Assembly: GCF_018129385.1 (NCBI RefSeq)
Contig: NZ_JAFCLN010000026.1
Span: 1-64,000, forward strand
DNA: 64,000 bases
Reading direction: 5' to 3'
From: Bradyrhizobium lablabi
Lineage (GTDB): Bacteria > Pseudomonadota > Alphaproteobacteria > Rhizobiales > Xanthobacteraceae
Made by a program: the position numbers and the translations under genes. This document shows, one piece after another, positions 62,182 through 64,000 of the stretch. The notes under the pieces are model-generated. The model was not told where the DNA came from and made no database searches. It was given only the letters and a program-made list of their open reading frames with translations. Position 1 is the stretch's first letter. Each line of letters opens with the position of its first letter.

Positions 62182-62430
62182 CGACACTGGAATCTCCATT
62201 CCTTGTTGGCGAAACCGGAATGGATTCGCACGCCAGTTCGACGGCGCCAGATGAAAGCCGGTTCGAGCGCGCACACGCCAACGTGAACCGGACATTTCCT
62301 CCATGAATGCCTGTTCATGAAGGCGCTTGCGTTGAAGTCCAGCGTTTGAAGATGAAGCGAGCACGCGTCGACGCGCATCGTTTTTGCGAACTGCCGCACG
62401 CGGTGACGGACGCGTGCAGCGGCAACGGCG

Positions 62431-62646
62431 TCAGCCGCCTTCGTTGAGCTCATCGCAATAGACAGACAGCAAGGTCGCCGCATCCTGGTTGAGAGGCTCG
62501 GCGATCGTGCGTTGTTGATCCGTCTCTGTCGAGATCGCCGAAATCAAATCCTCTCTGGTCAGGATTCCCTTCCGCAACAATTCGCCGGCCAACACCTTCG
62601 CGAGCGAGAAAGCCGCAAAGCTGACGGCGTCTTCGTTGATGCGCAT
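62431..62646 (-). CDS. Small hypothetical protein
   Basis: A 71-residue soluble, helical protein (MRINEDAVSFAAFSLAKVLA at its start, acidic end CDELNEGG). Start ATG 62646 has GGAGG about 8 nt upstream; a longer frame to 62835 is not supported. It is divergent from the next gene. No function is recognised. Confidence 0.65.
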   Translation of the reverse strand: MRINEDAVSFAAFSLAKVLAGELLRKGILTREDLISAISTETDQQRTIAEPLNQDAATLLSVYCDELNEGG

Positions 62647-62828
62647 CCGATCGCCTCCATTGTCGAGCTGCCGTGCGACCTGCCATGCCGGCTCCTGGTC
62701 CGTGGACCGTCCTTGAAAGCTTCGGCTGATGCGGCAATCGTAAAGACGTTCTTCTGCTTTGCATCGGGCGAGCCAAAGGATACAGCAGGCAGATAGATTT
62801 TTTCTGATTTTAGAATTTTGGGATTGGC

Positions 62829-63206
62829 ATGGCAAAGACGATCACCCTCAACGCGGCTCCGACATGGCCGGGTGTAAAGGACGATTATCTTCTTCGTTTC
62901 GAAGGGCACATTATTGGACGCATCCGGTTCGCGGTATCGGCCTGGGAGTGGCATATCACGGTGCCGATGGCGCTGCCGTCCTGGGCGGAAGGAAAGACCT
63001 CCAGTCTGGACGACGCGAGAAAGGGATTTGCCGCGGCCTGGGGCAGGCTGTTGAAGGAGACGCCGCCCGCGCGACTGGCGCGCGCCTGGGAGCTGGAGGA
63101 CGCTGCTGAAGAACGTCGCAAGCGAATGGAAAAGGCCGGAAAGGATGACGCCAAGAATGAAGCCAAGCCGTCGACCTCTCCGGGAGGCGAGAACGAGACG
63201 AATTGA
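62829..63206 (+). CDS. Conserved hypothetical protein
   Basis: A 125-residue protein. The N-terminal 80 residues contain a Trp-rich globular part (FAVSAWEWHITVPMALPSWA) and the last 45 are charged and low-complexity. It has no signal or membrane segment. Such proteins recur in Bradyrhizobium, but the function is unknown. The start is ATG 62829. Confidence 0.7.
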   Translation: MAKTITLNAAPTWPGVKDDYLLRFEGHIIGRIRFAVSAWEWHITVPMALPSWAEGKTSSLDDARKGFAAAWGRLLKETPPARLARAWELEDAAEERRKRMEKAGKDDAKNEAKPSTSPGGENETN

Positions 63207-63346
63207 TGGGGACCGCGACCGCCGCCGATCCGGATCAAGGCGGGGCGCATGGGTTAGCCGTGCGTAACGTCGCCTGAAAGCCCTTGATAAGGGCAGCGCC
63301 GTTTGGCACTCTTGCGCAATAATTCACATATAGCTGAGGCGCCATT

Positions 63347-63604
63347 ATGCAAAAATTGATTTGGGCTGGAGCGACGGCAGTCTTGATCATGGCGCCTTGC
63401 GCCAGCAGCGCGCAGAGCGTCACTTATCCGTTCGGCGATCCGCCATATCGTCTGAACTGGGAATACAATCCGGAAATTCAGTCCGGCTGCTGGAAGTGGA
63501 ATTGGCAGCAATATCAGTGGGACGATCATTGTCCCATCTATGTCACTCCCAAGGCTTATATGTATCCGCGCACAAGCCGCGCCGCGCTGCGCGTCAAGGG
63601 CTAG
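63347..63604 (+). CDS. Small exported hypothetical protein
   Basis: An 85-residue protein. A signal peptide (MQKLIWAGATAVLIMAPCAS, cleaved near SSAQ) is followed by a short Trp/Tyr-rich mature part (WKWNWQQYQWDDHCPIYV) with two cysteines. The start is ATG 63347. The function is unknown; the aromatic patch could bind a surface polymer. Confidence 0.65.
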   Translation: MQKLIWAGATAVLIMAPCASSAQSVTYPFGDPPYRLNWEYNPEIQSGCWKWNWQQYQWDDHCPIYVTPKAYMYPRTSRAALRVKG

Positions 63605-63643
63605 CGCCTCAGATCCCGCCGCCGGTATCCTGAAGCTTCCGCG

Positions 63644-64000
63644 TCAGGACTGCTGGATCGTGCAGGCGACCTGGGAGTGCTTGCCGAAGTTCAGGACCGC
63701 GTTGTCGCGAAAGCCGTCCAGCCAGAAGCCGCGGCCCGCATAACGATATCCGACACCCATCGGCACCAGCCGGACATGCGCACCACCGCGGTGGCCGGTA
63801 TGCAGCGAAGCGGTGATGACTTCGCCAACGACACTCACGGCGATCGGGCAGAGCGGATATTGCCGGCCGTTTTCGCAGACGAAAACGATCTCCGAACAGC
63901 CACCCCGGCCTGACGAAATCAGACCCAGATCAGCAGCCGAGGATGGATTGGGAAGAACCGTTGCAGCAACACCGAGGAATGTGAAGCTTGCGAGAAGTTT
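63644..64000 (-). CDS. Exported protein, 5' end outside the window
   Basis: An open frame on the minus strand runs from the window edge to 63644 without a stop (118 codons). Its visible start is hydrophobic (KLLASFTFLGVAATVL, then a PSSAAD cleavage-like region), so it is a secreted protein whose first few codons lie beyond 64000. The mature part has cysteines in GGCSEIVFVC, YPLCPIA and VACTIQQ. The family is not recognised. Confidence 0.6.
   Translation of the reverse strand, partial: KLLASFTFLGVAATVLPNPSSAADLGLISSGRGGCSEIVFVCENGRQYPLCPIAVSVVGEVITASLHTGHRGGAHVRLVPMGVGYRYAGRGFWLDGFRDNAVLNFGKHSQVACTIQQS

Overview
This 64 kb window looks like chromosomal DNA of a Bradyrhizobium-type alphaproteobacterium (Hyphomicrobiales, Nitrobacteraceae). 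It is GC-rich, it carries several families of dispersed palindromic repeats typical of that group, and it has the conserved order glyA-nrdR-ribD-ribE-ribH-nusB-thiL-hppA. It also carries an LdtR-type regulator, a bacterial arginyl/leucyl-transferase (bpt), a Cys-poor Mg-type HemB, and the cytochrome bc1 chaperone / YceD / plsX / fabH / ihfA / MerR block that ends in tRNA-Pro(GGG). The genus call is inference from gene content; no search was run.

Layout. At 0.2-6.4 kb there is an arsenic-resistance island with two divergent arms. The left arm is ArsR, a flavoprotein monooxygenase with a Cys-rich tail, and two MFS carriers. The right arm is ArsR, a low-molecular-weight-phosphatase-type arsenate reductase, an aquaglyceroporin and a glutaredoxin-type arsenate reductase. 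At 6.5-11.4 kb lie a class III cyclase, two more MFS transporters and a PhyH-type dioxygenase. At 11.6-15.9 kb lie a YqiJ/YqiK (NfeD-like/flotillin) pair and mntH, the latter behind a Mur-like box. At 16-19.2 kb a LysR regulator is divergent from an HlyD/FUSC efflux pair. At 19.4-24.9 kb lie a thioesterase, then three consecutive genes whose products start with Tat-type signals (Bug receptor, PLP aminotransferase, aldo-keto reductase), then an AraC regulator. At 25.1-30.3 kb lie a CMD/VOC/substrate-binding-protein operon, an SDR, bpt, an RDD membrane protein and a GFA-like zinc protein.

At 30.4-39.5 kb there is a probable amide or urea-derivative uptake and hydrolysis locus. It holds a branched-chain-type ABC importer (with a fused permease-ATPase), an AtzG-like small subunit with an amidase, a nitrilase-fold amidohydrolase and, divergently, an acetamidase/formamidase. 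From 39.5 to 46.2 kb are hemB, regulators, GST and small conserved genes. From 46.2 to 47 kb is a repeat-rich, gene-free stretch. From 47.1 to 55.3 kb is the glyA-to-hppA housekeeping block, in which palindromic repeats sit inside the rib-nusB-thiL series. From 55.4 to 61.6 kb are another Bug receptor, an OmlA/BamE-like lipoprotein and the fatty-acid block. The last 2.2 kb after tRNA-Pro holds five small genes, three of them encoding probable exported proteins, the last running off the window.

The most interesting places are the composite arsenic island (Cys-rich ArsO-like protein, a probably leaderless arsR whose operator covers the start codon), the amide-utilisation locus, the run of Tat-signal enzymes including an aminotransferase, and a repeat that appears to supply the thiL translation start region.
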